Shown: piece by piece, positions 32,242 to 43,140 of the stretch
How positions within the stretch are numbered: position 1 is the first letter of the stretch
How the letters are laid out: every line of letters begins with the position of its first letter
NCBI GenBank assembly: GCA_022925895.1
Contig: JAKSYS010000040.1
Span: forward strand, 62,001-126,000
DNA length: 64,000 bases
Direction of reading: 5' to 3'
Source: Fragilaria crotonensis
Taxonomy: Eukaryota > Bacillariophyta > Fragilariophyceae > Fragilariales > Fragilariaceae
Translations under genes and position numbers: made by a program
Notes under the pieces: model-generated
Seen by the model: the letters and a program-made list of their open reading frames with translations, nothing else
Told to the model about the DNA's origin: nothing
The model's database searches: none

Positions 32242-32784
32242 CGATTGCACGCGATGCCGCACTCGGATGGAGGGGTTCAATGTTCAACACAACTCTAGAG
32301 ATAATACTCGTATAGAGTGTTTTTGTTTCTAGCTGCAACTCATCGTGCATGTATATGATCACAATTGGGCACACCAGCTGTCACCGTGTCCATGACAAGG
32401 GGAACTCGACCAGCGCACTTTGCGGCCACCCCTAAACTTATCTCGTGGAGTGAAAGATGGGACCCGAACGAACACCAAGATACAAGCCTATCTATCAGAA
32501 ATCCTAAATTGTTTTCTCCTTGACCCTCTTTCCCTTTCAAAGTGTCACTTTCCCCGTCATTCGTAGACGTCGTACAATCAATCTTGCTGCTGCGGTCTAC
32601 TGAATTACTCAAGACAGCGCGACTCAGCCTCGACAGCATTTCTCGATCTCGTCTGGCCTCATTATCTACATAAAATTGCTGTTTGGAAAAGGTCGGATTC
32701 GGAGGAATAATGCCTGCCTATTATGCTCCCTGTTCAGCTGAGGCCTTTCGGTGCTTCGCGAAGAAATGTACTAACACAACTCGA
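32242..32784. other. Convergent intergenic region
   Basis: Lies between the 3' ends of the transporter (+) and the NBAS-like gene (-). A 99-codon minus frame (32340-32639) has no recognisable motif and is probably chance. Nothing else seen. Confidence 0.45.
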
Positions 32785-35700
32785 CTAGAAATCCTCGAAA
32801 TCCCACCCGTCAGCTCCGTCGTCGAGCTGCAAATCGTCGTCGACATCTGGCAGTAGTGACGATGACTTGACTTTGGGTGGCTCGGCTACAGCTGAAGGTT
32901 TGGGAGCCGCCAGTACTGTCGTCTCCGTCGTGCCGGGTCTTTCGAACATGGGTCGACTTTGAGATGACAAGGACGACGCCCCTGGTGAAATTTGCGAGGC
33001 GGTAGGGCTGCTCCTCACCTGTTGAAATAATTCTCGACCCTTGCGCAAGAGTCGCCGACGTTCCTCACTGTCGAGACGACTGCTAATTCCTCGAGAGCTC
33101 TGACGAACGGATTCGCCGGTTCTCCGCAAATTCGATCGATCCAAGTTGAGCAGCGGCGGAGCCGACCTAGGGGCCGCAGGAGGAACCGGTGGCAGAACTT
33201 GGTGTGAGACAGTAGCGACTCGCGTATCAACAGGAAAGGACTCATGAGAATTCGAAGGAGGGAGTATCTGTGTCCCATTGATAGTCGATGACGTAAGTGA
33301 CTTCGGAGGAGGTGGTGGAGGACGTGTGTTGCGGAATGAAGTCAAAGGCTCTTCAGCTATTGAAAGCTGCGAAGTAGGTGGCAACTTAGGAGGAGGGGGA
33401 ACTTTGCGGAGAGGAGGGGCGGGGGCGATATCTTTTCTAGCTCCTCTTTCAGGCGGCGGATTAGGAGGCGCGTTTTTTCTATCCGCATACGATGAATCGG
33501 CTGAAATTGGAATCATGGAGCGGGGGTCCGACTTCTCGCCAATTCCAGTCATCAGATTTGGAAGCTTCGACGAGGCTTCCTGAAGGCGCGCGCTTTTCCT
33601 GGGCATGGCTGACTTCGAGTTCAACCTCTCTGGCGGTCCCACTTTAGCGACTGCACTAGCGCGATTCTTTGCTGGTGCGCCTACCTCTGTCCTGGTATTG
33701 GACCTGACGTCCGATTCTGAGGGTGGGATGGGTACCACCTTCAGATGGCTTTGCGCAGTGCCTTCACGTTTGTCGTTTGTGAGTGATCGACTGACAGAAT
33801 CAGCCGATAGTGAAGGGCGCGCCGGTGACGAGATTGGCCCACCCAAACCGTCAAAATGCAAGCCAACAGTATCAATGTATCGCTTGATATCGATGATCGC
33901 GTTCTGGTCGATATGCGGGCTTGGTCGCCTGACAAGGACCATCGGAGCGTTAAACTGCGGCTCCAGAGAATGAGCAACAGCCCAGACCATAGCGGCATGT
34001 TGACTTTCATTGTTGGTAGCCGCAGCGGCTCGTCGGGCACCGTTCTCTGTGTACCCAAGTTCCATCAACTTGCGAACAATCGCAAGATCAGGGCGGACGT
34101 CGCTGGGCCTTGGAAACGCAGCCGCTCGCTCAATCGCGCTCCTTGACTGTTCTTCAGCGATGCACTTCATCTCCGAGATATTCGACATCACAGCCTCCTT
34201 ATCGCTCGAATGGAGCAGAACAGACGCCGCCAGAATGAGATTATCAAAAGCGTCGGCCTGTTCAAAAGTCCCCTGGATTGTATGCTCGACGATGCGGACC
34301 GAATTCGAGATGCACCAAAACAAAATAAAGCGGCTGATCGCAATCAATAAAGGATCGTCTCTCTCGCCTTTCGAAGCCTTGCTTTGTAAGATTTGAAAAA
34401 GGTGATTGAGATCTGCAGAATAGGCACTAAAAGTATCTTTGAACACCCGATCTATGAGTCGAGGTGAAAGCACCCGATCAAGCACAGTTCGGGAGACAGT
34501 TGGAGCACCCGGATTATTAGCCATCGTCAGTGCTGTGTTAGCAAGCAACCCTACAGCTCGAAACACCAGGAAATCTGAATTCCCTTGGTTATCTTGCCTG
34601 TTCTGTCTTGGCAGGGATGGATCGACTTTCCAACTCAATGGACAAAACCTGCTCACTTTGTGCTCCAGTCGACCGAATGCGTCCATGACCGCATCGAAAG
34701 ACGCGCTTCTCTCGATTGGTGATAATTTGAGTGCCTCACGGCACAACGCAACATTTACCCGCACATCATCATCAGAGTCCATCGTTACTGCTTGCGCGAT
34801 TGTGGCCATCGTAATTTCATTCTCCTCTGCACTCGCATCTTTTTCCACCAGCATGGCTATGGCTAGAGCTGTCGTAACCCAATACATGGAAATCTGCTGA
34901 GCGAAGTGGGCCACACGGTAACGTACCACGAACCTAGAGAGTCTTGAATCAAGCCCAACGATACTGGCGAGGTGGAGAACGCGATCCCCAGGCAAAGCGG
35001 GAACATCGATCGATGAACTTGGGTTTTTTCGAGAGAGATATGACTTCATCATCTCCCGACATCTTGCTCGGCCGAACCCCCGCTCTTCCCACCCGGTGGA
35101 ACCTTGAAAAATGCACAACGGATTCTCGCGAAGGATGTGCTCAACAACGTCAAACGGAAGCATGTCACGCAGCTCAGACGGACTGAGGTTCTTCGCGTCT
35201 GGGATGAGAACCGAGTTAATGAAGTGCGCGGCATCAAGGTGCCTCCTCATCCCTCTAAAGGTTTCTTGCAGCCGAGGAAACCGAGATGCCAAGACATCTT
35301 GGCACTGAATAGCAAGTTGCACTCTATCTGTGTCTAAAGAGAAGCGCGAGCTTGAATCGCCCATCATGATTTCATTGACGAAATTCAGAACAGCAGGCTG
35401 AATTCGTTCCCAATTTGCGATGACCCCCAACTCAGATGAGAAGACTTCGACAAAAACATCGAACTCTCCTAGTTGTAAGAGTTCCACCAACAAAATATCA
35501 TGCACTGGGGGTCCGAGGTCAAGCGAGAATTTGCAGGCGTCTTTTCTTAGCAGCACTAGGTCGCATGCTAGGTCACGAAGCCGTCGTAGCTTCCATTCAA
35601 CGGTCTTACTGCCGGAGATGTCCTTACAGAATGCATTGCACATTTCCGACGCGATATCAGAGCCACAGACATCTGCACTTGAAAGAAAGGAGAGGGCGTC

Positions 35701-38574
35701 ACCTGGAGACCAATTTAAAATTAAGTCCGTAGCAACAAGATTTCGGAAGGCAGAGTCAACTCGGCGTGTGGTCTGAAGGAGGTCCTGGTCGTCATGTTCT
35801 TGTGGCGCAACAGAAACGGGCAAACACTCGTACATCTGCCAAAGCTTGTCTAGAAGGTAGCGGGCATCGCCGGGACGCATCCGAATTCTTTTACCGCAAC
35901 ACCCTACATGTTCGACAACTGTAAGGAAAAGCTCCATTACACTCATCCGGTTCTTGATCATTCGCAAAGATTTTGGAAGTGAAGACCGACTTGCTTTTGC
36001 AATAGCTGTAACGGCCCCAATGCCATTGAACGCCTCGCTGTCATCGCTCGCTTTCTCCTTTTCCAGAAGGCTGGCACAGTACAACAAAATGCCATCATCA
36101 TCTGTCGGGCGGGCTCCAAGGACCTCTTGCATTTGCTGCGTCCGACCAATATTCCAGGTCGCGTCATCACTGGCGGCGTCGCGAGGTAGCAACTGACATA
36201 TTCTGGACGCGTCAATCGTAAGCGGAATCTTTTCCAACAGGGACAGTCTGCTACTCAAAAGATCTTCAGTGTGCCGCGCTGCAAGTATGGCAAGACCGTC
36301 ATTGTCGCCCTTTGCTGCCAACTCTTCGGCCAAATCAACGAGCGGCTCGCTAAGGAATCTCGATAGAAAGGAAGACACATCTTCGTCAGCACCAAAGTGC
36401 CGGCATAGAAGAGAGTAGGTACCAGCTCGAACCGACCAGTTGGTAAGGAGCGCCTTCATGCTCTCCGTCGTCTCCCTCAACCGCAAAGCTGAAGCAACTC
36501 GAATGGAGGTCACTTTCGCGAGCGCAATGTCACAGGCTTTCATGCAAGATGCCATATCTAGACCCTCGACACTAAGCTGACCGCGAAAGAGTGCCGAAAC
36601 TTGTTCGATGACGTACACATCATCCGGCACCAGAGCAAGATTTTCCACTTGACGAGTTTGTTCCCACAGACGTTTATGAGAAGTATTCGCTAACTCCACT
36701 GGATTGGATGGTTCTATCACAGTCGCAACAAGCGATGACTTGCGAGGCAGAAGCAACATCAGCTGTTCATGCGAGCCGACTAATTTTCCATTCCCGGTCA
36801 TCCAAACGGGCAAGGTCAGAAGTGGCGATGGAATGCTTGTCCTCGAGTTCCCTCGGACAGGAATGATTCCTAGCGTGTTGGTATGAGTAGCAAGCACCAA
36901 GTCTCCCCAATTACTCCACGCAGCATCTACCACCTTCTGCGACAAGACAACTCGCCGGATTTCGTCGCGGCTCATTGCAGTCAGCACTATATCGCCGGTC
37001 GTTTCCGAGAATTCTTCCATCGGTATCGTTTGTGACGCACGCTTCAATGCCACAGTACAATCGAGGACAACAACACCACCATTCCAATCCAACACCGACA
37101 AGTGCAGACCTTTGTCCCCGAGGTTGAAACGCATCGCCACAACAGGCGCAGCAACTGACAATGTCCCATGCAGTGGTGTACTTGGTGATTGGTTCTGGTC
37201 AACAGTTTGTTTCCTTTCAACTCGTCGAGGTCGCCTCCAGTTGTCCATGATTACGTGGTTGGCAAACACGGTGGCCCGGCCAGTCGCTCCAATGGAAAAC
37301 TCTCCCAGAAACATCACGTGCAGCGCATATGGCTCAGTTGGATTTTCAGAAAACACAGTCGCCACGGCCCAGAACGTGAGCTTTTCATTACCTGCTTGAG
37401 ACCCTGAGGCAACCATCAGGTACTCTGCAGGCGGATTCTCACAATCCGAGTCCCACTCTGTATCAAAACTGACATCAGTCCGATGAACTTCTAGATGAAG
37501 TATGTCATCAAGATGCTCACTCATTGTTAAGGAAGCAATGTTGCAATTATCAGAGGTAATACGATACAACTCAGTTGCACGCTTCTTTCGTTTTTGATCT
37601 GTTATTTGCCATAACTGTTCTGCAAGTGGCACAAGTTCCATATATCCACCCAAACGCGATACAACCAATGTTGCAGCAATGCCACCGCCTGCAGTTTCGA
37701 CCATTAGGGTTGCCACATCGGTGACTCGTAGTGCATCATTATTCTCATAAACGTGAGATTGAGACTGCAGATTGTCGATCACAGCAGGCGTCGGTGGGAA
37801 ATACGCTAGAGCGTCCCAACCCGAAGAACCACGTCGGTAGACGAGCACATCATGCATTCCGCCCCAAGTAATAGCTAGACAATCAGTTCCGATGCAAGTC
37901 GCTCGAGTCTTTCGGAACTCGTCCGGGTGGCTTCCAAGCTGACGCTCCCAATGTTGCCTGTCAGATGTGTAGCGTACGGTCCAGCTATCGGCGACAAGCT
38001 CAGCTATTGTCCCAAGCGCAGTTATAAGAAGAATGGGATGTGATGGATCTCGTCGCACTACAATCGGGGTGGTGGGCGACGACATGTGAAACCTTGCCAC
38101 AGCATGTGCTTCAGGAGGGATACATGTGGGATCCAAGACCGACTGCGTTCCACACAAAGCATCATTGTCGTGGAGATCGCTATTCATATAGTCTGAATAC
38201 ACCAAGTAGTCTTCTTCAATTAGATCATCATTCTCGGTGACGGCGAGGTCGGGTTTCGACGTTTTCCCAAAAAGGTACGAAAGAATCGTGCGACGACGTT
38301 TCTTTTCTTCTACAGGCTTGTCTCGTTCATCTCGCAAGCGCTCCTCTCGAATCTCCTGTCGAATTTCTTGTAACAATCGATCACGTTCTAATCTCTCGCG
38401 AATCAGCAACGGATTCGGATACATCTCGGCGTACGATTGGTAGATTCGAGCCAGTTCATCATGCATAGTCCGGGACTTGCTATGACGCTCATCGTCACGT
38501 TGGGGTACACCTTCAAGAGGCTCCGCTGGGCAACGGGTTAATGCATAGGCATATCTACTAGTCGAAGACGTCAT
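32785..38574 (-). CDS. NBAS/Sec39-like ER tethering protein with UBA and acidic WxxxF tail
   Basis: Single exon, 1929 residues. A charged N-terminal helix (LIRERLERDRLLQEIRQEIR) precedes a beta-propeller-like region (~130-600) with poorly conserved WD-type blades (LHLSVLDWNGGVVVLDCTV). From about 690 an alpha-solenoid begins; LAEELAAKGDNDGLAILAAR near 745 followed by LLSSRLSLLEKIP..LLPRD matches the Sec39 segment of NBAS and plant MIP2 (human ALEILFTYHGSDLLPHRLAI). Known role: NRZ/Dsl1 complex, tethering COPI vesicles at the ER. A UBA-like domain (VRKLMELGYTENGARRAAAA) sits at about 1490-1530. Then a Pro-rich linker, and the protein ends in an acidic tail GADGWDFEDF, resembling the acidic W-x-(W/F) coatomer-binding motifs of Dsl1. 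UBA is not usual in NBAS. Confidence 0.7.
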   Translation of the reverse strand: MTSSTSRYAYALTRCPAEPLEGVPQRDDERHSKSRTMHDELARIYQSYAEMYPNPLLIRERLERDRLLQEIRQEIREERLRDERDKPVEEKKRRRTILSYLFGKTSKPDLAVTENDDLIEEDYLVYSDYMNSDLHDNDALCGTQSVLDPTCIPPEAHAVARFHMSSPTTPIVVRRDPSHPILLITALGTIAELVADSWTVRYTSDRQHWERQLGSHPDEFRKTRATCIGTDCLAITWGGMHDVLVYRRGSSGWDALAYFPPTPAVIDNLQSQSHVYENNDALRVTDVATLMVETAGGGIAATLVVSRLGGYMELVPLAEQLWQITDQKRKKRATELYRITSDNCNIASLTMSEHLDDILHLEVHRTDVSFDTEWDSDCENPPAEYLMVASGSQAGNEKLTFWAVATVFSENPTEPYALHVMFLGEFSIGATGRATVFANHVIMDNWRRPRRVERKQTVDQNQSPSTPLHGTLSVAAPVVAMRFNLGDKGLHLSVLDWNGGVVVLDCTVALKRASQTIPMEEFSETTGDIVLTAMSRDEIRRVVLSQKVVDAAWSNWGDLVLATHTNTLGIIPVRGNSRTSIPSPLLTLPVWMTGNGKLVGSHEQLMLLLPRKSSLVATVIEPSNPVELANTSHKRLWEQTRQVENLALVPDDVYVIEQVSALFRGQLSVEGLDMASCMKACDIALAKVTSIRVASALRLRETTESMKALLTNWSVRAGTYSLLCRHFGADEDVSSFLSRFLSEPLVDLAEELAAKGDNDGLAILAARHTEDLLSSRLSLLEKIPLTIDASRICQLLPRDAASDDATWNIGRTQQMQEVLGARPTDDDGILLYCASLLEKEKASDDSEAFNGIGAVTAIAKASRSSLPKSLRMIKNRMSVMELFLTVVEHVGCCGKRIRMRPGDARYLLDKLWQMYECLPVSVAPQEHDDQDLLQTTRRVDSAFRNLVATDLILNWSPGDALSFLSSADVCGSDIASEMCNAFCKDISGSKTVEWKLRRLRDLACDLVLLRKDACKFSLDLGPPVHDILLVELLQLGEFDVFVEVFSSELGVIANWERIQPAVLNFVNEIMMGDSSSRFSLDTDRVQLAIQCQDVLASRFPRLQETFRGMRRHLDAAHFINSVLIPDAKNLSPSELRDMLPFDVVEHILRENPLCIFQGSTGWEERGFGRARCREMMKSYLSRKNPSSSIDVPALPGDRVLHLASIVGLDSRLSRFVVRYRVAHFAQQISMYWVTTALAIAMLVEKDASAEENEITMATIAQAVTMDSDDDVRVNVALCREALKLSPIERSASFDAVMDAFGRLEHKVSRFCPLSWKVDPSLPRQNRQDNQGNSDFLVFRAVGLLANTALTMANNPGAPTVSRTVLDRVLSPRLIDRVFKDTFSAYSADLNHLFQILQSKASKGERDDPLLIAISRFILFWCISNSVRIVEHTIQGTFEQADAFDNLILAASVLLHSSDKEAVMSNISEMKCIAEEQSRSAIERAAAFPRPSDVRPDLAIVRKLMELGYTENGARRAAAATNNESQHAAMVWAVAHSLEPQFNAPMVLVRRPSPHIDQNAIIDIKRYIDTVGLHFDGLGGPISSPARPSLSADSVSRSLTNDKREGTAQSHLKVVPIPPSESDVRSNTRTEVGAPAKNRASAVAKVGPPERLNSKSAMPRKSARLQEASSKLPNLMTGIGEKSDPRSMIPISADSSYADRKNAPPNPPPERGARKDIAPAPPLRKVPPPPKLPPTSQLSIAEEPLTSFRNTRPPPPPPKSLTSSTINGTQILPPSNSHESFPVDTRVATVSHQVLPPVPPAAPRSAPPLLNLDRSNLRRTGESVRQSSRGISSRLDSEERRRLLRKGRELFQQVRSSPTASQISPGASSLSSQSRPMFERPGTTETTVLAAPKPSAVAEPPKVKSSSLLPDVDDDLQLDDGADGWDFEDF

Positions 38575-39349
38575 TGTAGGCTAACGAATGAGAGGAGAGA
38601 CGTGCGCGCCGCAGCACCTTTGGTCATTGTTTCAAGGAGCTTTATGTGGACGGCAGGAGGCCCGAGGCAGTGATCGATGAGAACCAAGAGCCAAGTTCAT
38701 GACAATACCGTACAATGTACCAGGTACTACGGGTAGTACTGTACATTTTGAGTACAGCATGGTTGTCGTAACGGTCCGTAAATGACCGTTATGAAGGATT
38801 TCAGGTTGAGTCATCGGTTTCTTTGAAACCCCTTGCGGTACTGTACATAGGTCTACTACATTCTACAACCTTCATCCTACATGATGCTACGACCGGTAAC
38901 AGTGGGAGTACAAGTACATACCAAATACACGGTATCGTCAATTTCTTGAACTGGATACCATCAGTACTGTATGATTCGATCTCACGCATTGCCGCAGAAG
39001 TGCACTACGACTACGGTAGTACACAGCAATACATAGTGCTGGTACATTGTTTGCTTGTTTTCTCCAAGTACTGTACGTGTTTGATTCATACGCACACGCA
39101 CGTGAATTCTACATACATACTGTACACATTTCATACTATGCACACTCGAGATGTCGATGCAGAGGATCTGTTTTACAGCGAGGTGCCACAACTGACATCA
39201 CAATCGAGCATAGTGTCTGCAATTCACCGACAGCAACACCGTCCATGCTACTCGTTGACTGCGTCGCATTTGAGATTGCATCAAGTTTACTCGTCTTCAT
39301 TGACTCGCAATAAGAGAGGGCTAGACAACGAGCAATTTTTTGCCATATC
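38575..39349. other. Divergent intergenic region (NBAS-like and ERO1-like genes)
   Basis: No gene recognised; contains GTAC-type words (38710-38760, 38905-39130) including GTACTACGGGTAGTACTGTAC. It serves as the upstream region of both neighbours. Confidence 0.45.
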
Positions 39350-40543
39350 ATGACAATTCTCTGTCGGAACGTTCTTACACTCTCCCTCACAGGGCTTCTC
39401 ATTGCCAGATCCAGTCATGCCTTTGTTGTAGCGCCCCTCCAGGGTCATCTCGTTCCTTCCGAGGTTATTTCGCCGCTTTACTCGACAGCGACACCTGTGT
39501 CATCCAACGAGGAACTGCTTCCTGGAATTAAAGCAATCAATGCCGAGAACCACCAACTCTTTGAATTGCTGACCAAGTTGAAAGAGCAAGCATATTTTCG
39601 ACTCTATTCGGCGGATATGTTGGGAAGCTGCGAATACCTTCCGCAAGAGCTCAAAGAGTGCTACTCGGAAACTTGTGAAATCTACCCCGTTGATGAAGAT
39701 CAAGTCCCGGCGAACATTAAGGAAGTCGATAATGAAGAGCATGATTTCGAAATCGATGGTTGGGGACGATGGGATATGCCCACCGATGACTACTACGATA
39801 CGCTAGACTTTCCGGAAGAGTACACAGGTTATGATGGAGGTGAAGTATGGACATTCATTCATGATCGTATTTGCTTTGATGGGTATGAGTACGATGATGA
39901 CCATTGGAAAGCTGACTTCAATAAAGCCGTCTCTGGCGTGCATAGCATGATTTCAGCTCAAATCATCAGAGGCATCCAGGATCGAGTAGAGAGTGGTCAA
40001 GGCTTTTCAGCGGACGAGAAGTGGACTGATCCTGCGAAGGAATTCGAACGACGCCTCAGTCCTCAGGGCGAAACTCCTCTCGCGATGGAAAATTTATACT
40101 TTTGCTACATGCTGTGCTTGTCGGCAGCGAACAAGGCTCGCGAGAGATTGTTGCAAGATTGTGACTCTGGAAAAATTGAAGCCGCTGATGAACTTCGTCC
40201 AATTCTAGACTTGCCACTTCTCGAAAATGCAAGCGTCGAAGCTGCCTCACGAAAGTTGCACGATCACGCTGTCCAGGATTCAGGTGCGGCGTCGCAACTT
40301 TGGGAAGCACGAATGCGAACTCGAGAGCTCTTGAGAATCATGAATTGCGTACAGTGCAACAAGTGCAGGTTGCACGGAAAGATCGCGATGATGGGCTTTT
40401 CGACAGCGTTGCAGATTCTTGTCGGCAGAACTGGCGAAGGTGGAGATGCCAAACGTGTGCACCGTGTCGAGTTGGCGGCACTCATGACCACTCTGTATAA
40501 GTTCTCGCGAGCTCTGGAAACTTGCCAGCAGTTCATGAAATAG
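39350..40543 (+). CDS. ERO1-like thiol oxidase with plastid-type presequence
   Basis: Single exon, 397 residues. It has both ERO1 redox centres: the shuttle pair C-x4-C in LKECYSETCEI near residues 104-109 and the FAD-proximal CVQCNKCRLHGKIAMMGFST near 333-352 (active CxxC is QC-NK-C). The FAD-binding region shows GRWDMPTDDYYDTLDF and EYTGYDGGEVWTFIHDRICF, close to the ERYTGYxG...W...I motif of the family. ERO1 reoxidises PDI using O2 in the ER. The N-terminus (residues 1-24) is a signal peptide; cleavage after SHA would leave Phe25 at +1 (FVVAPL), the ASAFAP-like signature for import across diatom plastid membranes, followed by a Ser/Thr/Pro-rich stretch. So this copy may act in the plastid or periplastidal compartment and not in the ER. 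ER retention tail absent (ends QFMK). Confidence 0.85.
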   Translation: MTILCRNVLTLSLTGLLIARSSHAFVVAPLQGHLVPSEVISPLYSTATPVSSNEELLPGIKAINAENHQLFELLTKLKEQAYFRLYSADMLGSCEYLPQELKECYSETCEIYPVDEDQVPANIKEVDNEEHDFEIDGWGRWDMPTDDYYDTLDFPEEYTGYDGGEVWTFIHDRICFDGYEYDDDHWKADFNKAVSGVHSMISAQIIRGIQDRVESGQGFSADEKWTDPAKEFERRLSPQGETPLAMENLYFCYMLCLSAANKARERLLQDCDSGKIEAADELRPILDLPLLENASVEAASRKLHDHAVQDSGAASQLWEARMRTRELLRIMNCVQCNKCRLHGKIAMMGFSTALQILVGRTGEGGDAKRVHRVELAALMTTLYKFSRALETCQQFMK

Positions 40544-41817
40544 GTCGATACCTGATGTTGACCAGTACTGCTGAATGGCTCTGTATGACCCTCTATTTCC
40601 TAGATGCGTCTTTCTAGTACCGTAGACCATACCGTGCGAGCATTGATTAGTCAGTTCAAGTCTAAGGAGAGAAGTTCGTTAAAAAGTTTCATGCGGTTGA
40701 TCATTCTGTCTTGAAAGTGTGGCAAACCACTGTGTTGCTTCATCCCGGAGCATGCGATGTCGTTTGTCTGGGAACTCATGCGCTAACTTTACCTCCCTCG
40801 CGGCCTGTTGCCTGCGCTGGATTCATGTGATTTGTAGACGTCAAATCGACTGTTTTTATTCGAATCCAGCTTGAACACATGGATTAGGGTTGAAGCTATC
40901 GCCCGCGAAACTCAAATGTGTTCGCACGAACCTGCTACGAAGATACAACTTGGAGTAATATATTTTTCGCGTTAACTTCGATGATGTTTGTTTATTAACG
41001 CCAGCCTCCAGCGCATTTCCAACCCTCTAGTAGAACTCAAATCGAACTCAACTTTCATTCTACTTTTACACATGCACTATCGTCAGAGTGTGAGACGCTG
41101 TGACGATTCAACTTGCAAACCTGGAACGTGAATCGTCCTATAATGCTCTAGCGTCGCGGCACAGTGAAGGTCGGCGAAGTCGTCACCGTCATCAATCTCG
41201 GAAATGCGCCCTTCGCGAAATACATGTCAACAACCATTGCCGGTTGTCCTTGCAGGCAACCCGCGACTGTTGACGGCCGCAGAATAGATCCTAAACCTGC
41301 GCCGAGGCATTGTAGGCCATCCCGAGATCAGGTTTACGAATATGCATCGCTCCAGTGCAGTGGCATGGCAGCGATTATCAATGTCTTACGTTTTGTTGGA
41401 GTGACGTTGACGGCAATGTGACGCCCAAAGCAGTCATATCTTGTGTTCCCGGCACCCGGCACCACACGACACACGACACAGAACGATGGGTCCGAATCTG
41501 TGAATGAACACGTGTTTCTGTTGCGTCGGCCTTTCCGTGGCACCAACACTGCACCAACACAATCGGAACCACGGGAAATGAAATGCTATGTACAGTACTA
41601 GTACCTCCAACCTCCAACTTAAATGCATGGTAATAGTACTCCAGTACTCCAGTACTCCAGTATTCCAGTACCGTGTTCGACAAACGATCGTATGCACGAT
41701 ACCCTCAAGTCGTGGTTGGGTGGAGTGAGAGCGACCGTGAGTTGCACTTCCGAATCAACCTAAAATGATCAGATGCATCACAAATCACAAAACGCTTCAC
41801 CCCAAACAGTCAACAAG
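40544..41817. other. Intergenic DNA
   Basis: No gene recognised. A GTAC tract with TACTCCAGTACTCCAGTACT repeats lies at 41635-41670. An in-frame ATG at 41773 could extend the next gene by 15 codons. Confidence 0.45.
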
Positions 41818-42906
41818 ATGAACCAACCTTCCAACTTGGACGACAAGAATCGTTCAACAGCATCTATCTCCGAGGCTATCGAGCAGGAAGATGTGAAGCA
41901 ACATACAATGGTGAAGCAATCGAATCGAGCCAAATCTGGTTTGTCCGAATTGTCGAAGCAGCTTCGCTCGCTCCAGGCTGTGAATGATTCGCAAGCTGCC
42001 CATATCGACAAACTGGAGCGCAAACTACAAGTGTTGTCTGATATGAAGGGAGTTTCTCTTGTGGACCTGAAATCAGCACTTGAGAATGCATGCCAAGGTG
42101 ACGCATACAACGAATTGCGACAAGAGGTCAAGACATTGAGAGCTCAGTTGGACATTGCTCAATCAAACACTTTCATATCCGCTCCGGGATCAAATGTGAT
42201 CGCCAATCTAGAATTACGGGTTGGAGAGTTGGAAGAAGTTGAAGAATCTTTGCGATCGCAACTATCCAGTCTCTACGACCCTTTGCGCGAGCAAACGACA
42301 AAAGCTACTCAGTTCGAATCCTTGTCTGCCAAACATGAACATGAAGTTATGGAATATAAGCAGAAATACGAAAATCTTCAGAAAGATTTGGAGCGGGAAC
42401 ATGATGGTGTTATCAGATATATTCAGGAGAACTTTGAGTCGAAGGAATTGATCAAAGTGCAGGAACTCGAAAAAGTGACGACGCCAAAAACCGATGAAAT
42501 CATCTGCGATGGCCTCGAAAATCAGCTGATTGAGAAGGAAATGCAGCTCAAAGTCCATGAAGATGAGGTGGAGAGCTTGAAACACCAACTAAGGTCGACT
42601 GAATTTGTTGCTATTCTTCGAACGAAACAATTCGAAAGCAGAGCCAGAGTTCAAGATGGCCGAATCAGCGACCTTGAACAACAGCTATCCAGCCTTCTTA
42701 CGGCATTCAACCTCGAGCGTGGAGAGAGAAACGAGGAGCGCAAAATGCAAACAGATTTGAAACAAAAGTTGTTGGTCGCCGATACTGAAGTAGCCCATTT
42801 TCACCACCATGTGATATTGAAGAAAAAGAAGTATAAAAACGTGCGCGGTTCAGAATGTAAGCGACAGCTGAGCCGAGAAGGGAATTTGAGGCGACTCAAT
42901 ATGTGA
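41818..42906 (+). pseudogene. Truncated tandem copy of the coiled-coil/PH gene
   Basis: An open frame of 362 codons (or 377 from ATG 41773) that aligns with the gene at 44189: SGLSELSKQLR.LQ, QIDKLERKLQ.LSD, ANLELRVGELEEVEESLRS and TAFNLERGER occur in both in order. Relative to that gene it lacks roughly 265 residues of the central coiled coil and everything after it, including the PH domain. Near 42800 the two diverge in frame (copy 2 has HQLHDIEEEK; here the same bases read as HHHVILKKKK), so a small indel has changed the frame and the protein ends in a basic tail. It may still make a short coiled-coil protein. The start at 41818 was picked by alignment (MNQ in both). Confidence 0.7.
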
Positions 42907-43140
42907 TGTTGAGACAAATTCATACAATTTGCCAACTTAGTTTCCGACTCACCATGCAGTGGTTTTCATGTACTGCGTGTTTATACGACGGTCCATTATC
43001 TTCCTGTTGATCGCTGTCCTAGTTTTATTCTGTATTAAGCCTTTTTGACAACCCAGCTATCTGCTGCACAACAATGTTCTTTTCATTGCGAAAATGAGCC
43101 ACTTCATGCTACAGTACGAGTAAGTGCTATATGCATGAAC
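42907..43140. other. Spacer with left target duplication of the hAT-like MITE
   Basis: No gene. The last 8 bases (43133-43140, TGCATGAA) are repeated at 43767-43774. Confidence 0.6.
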
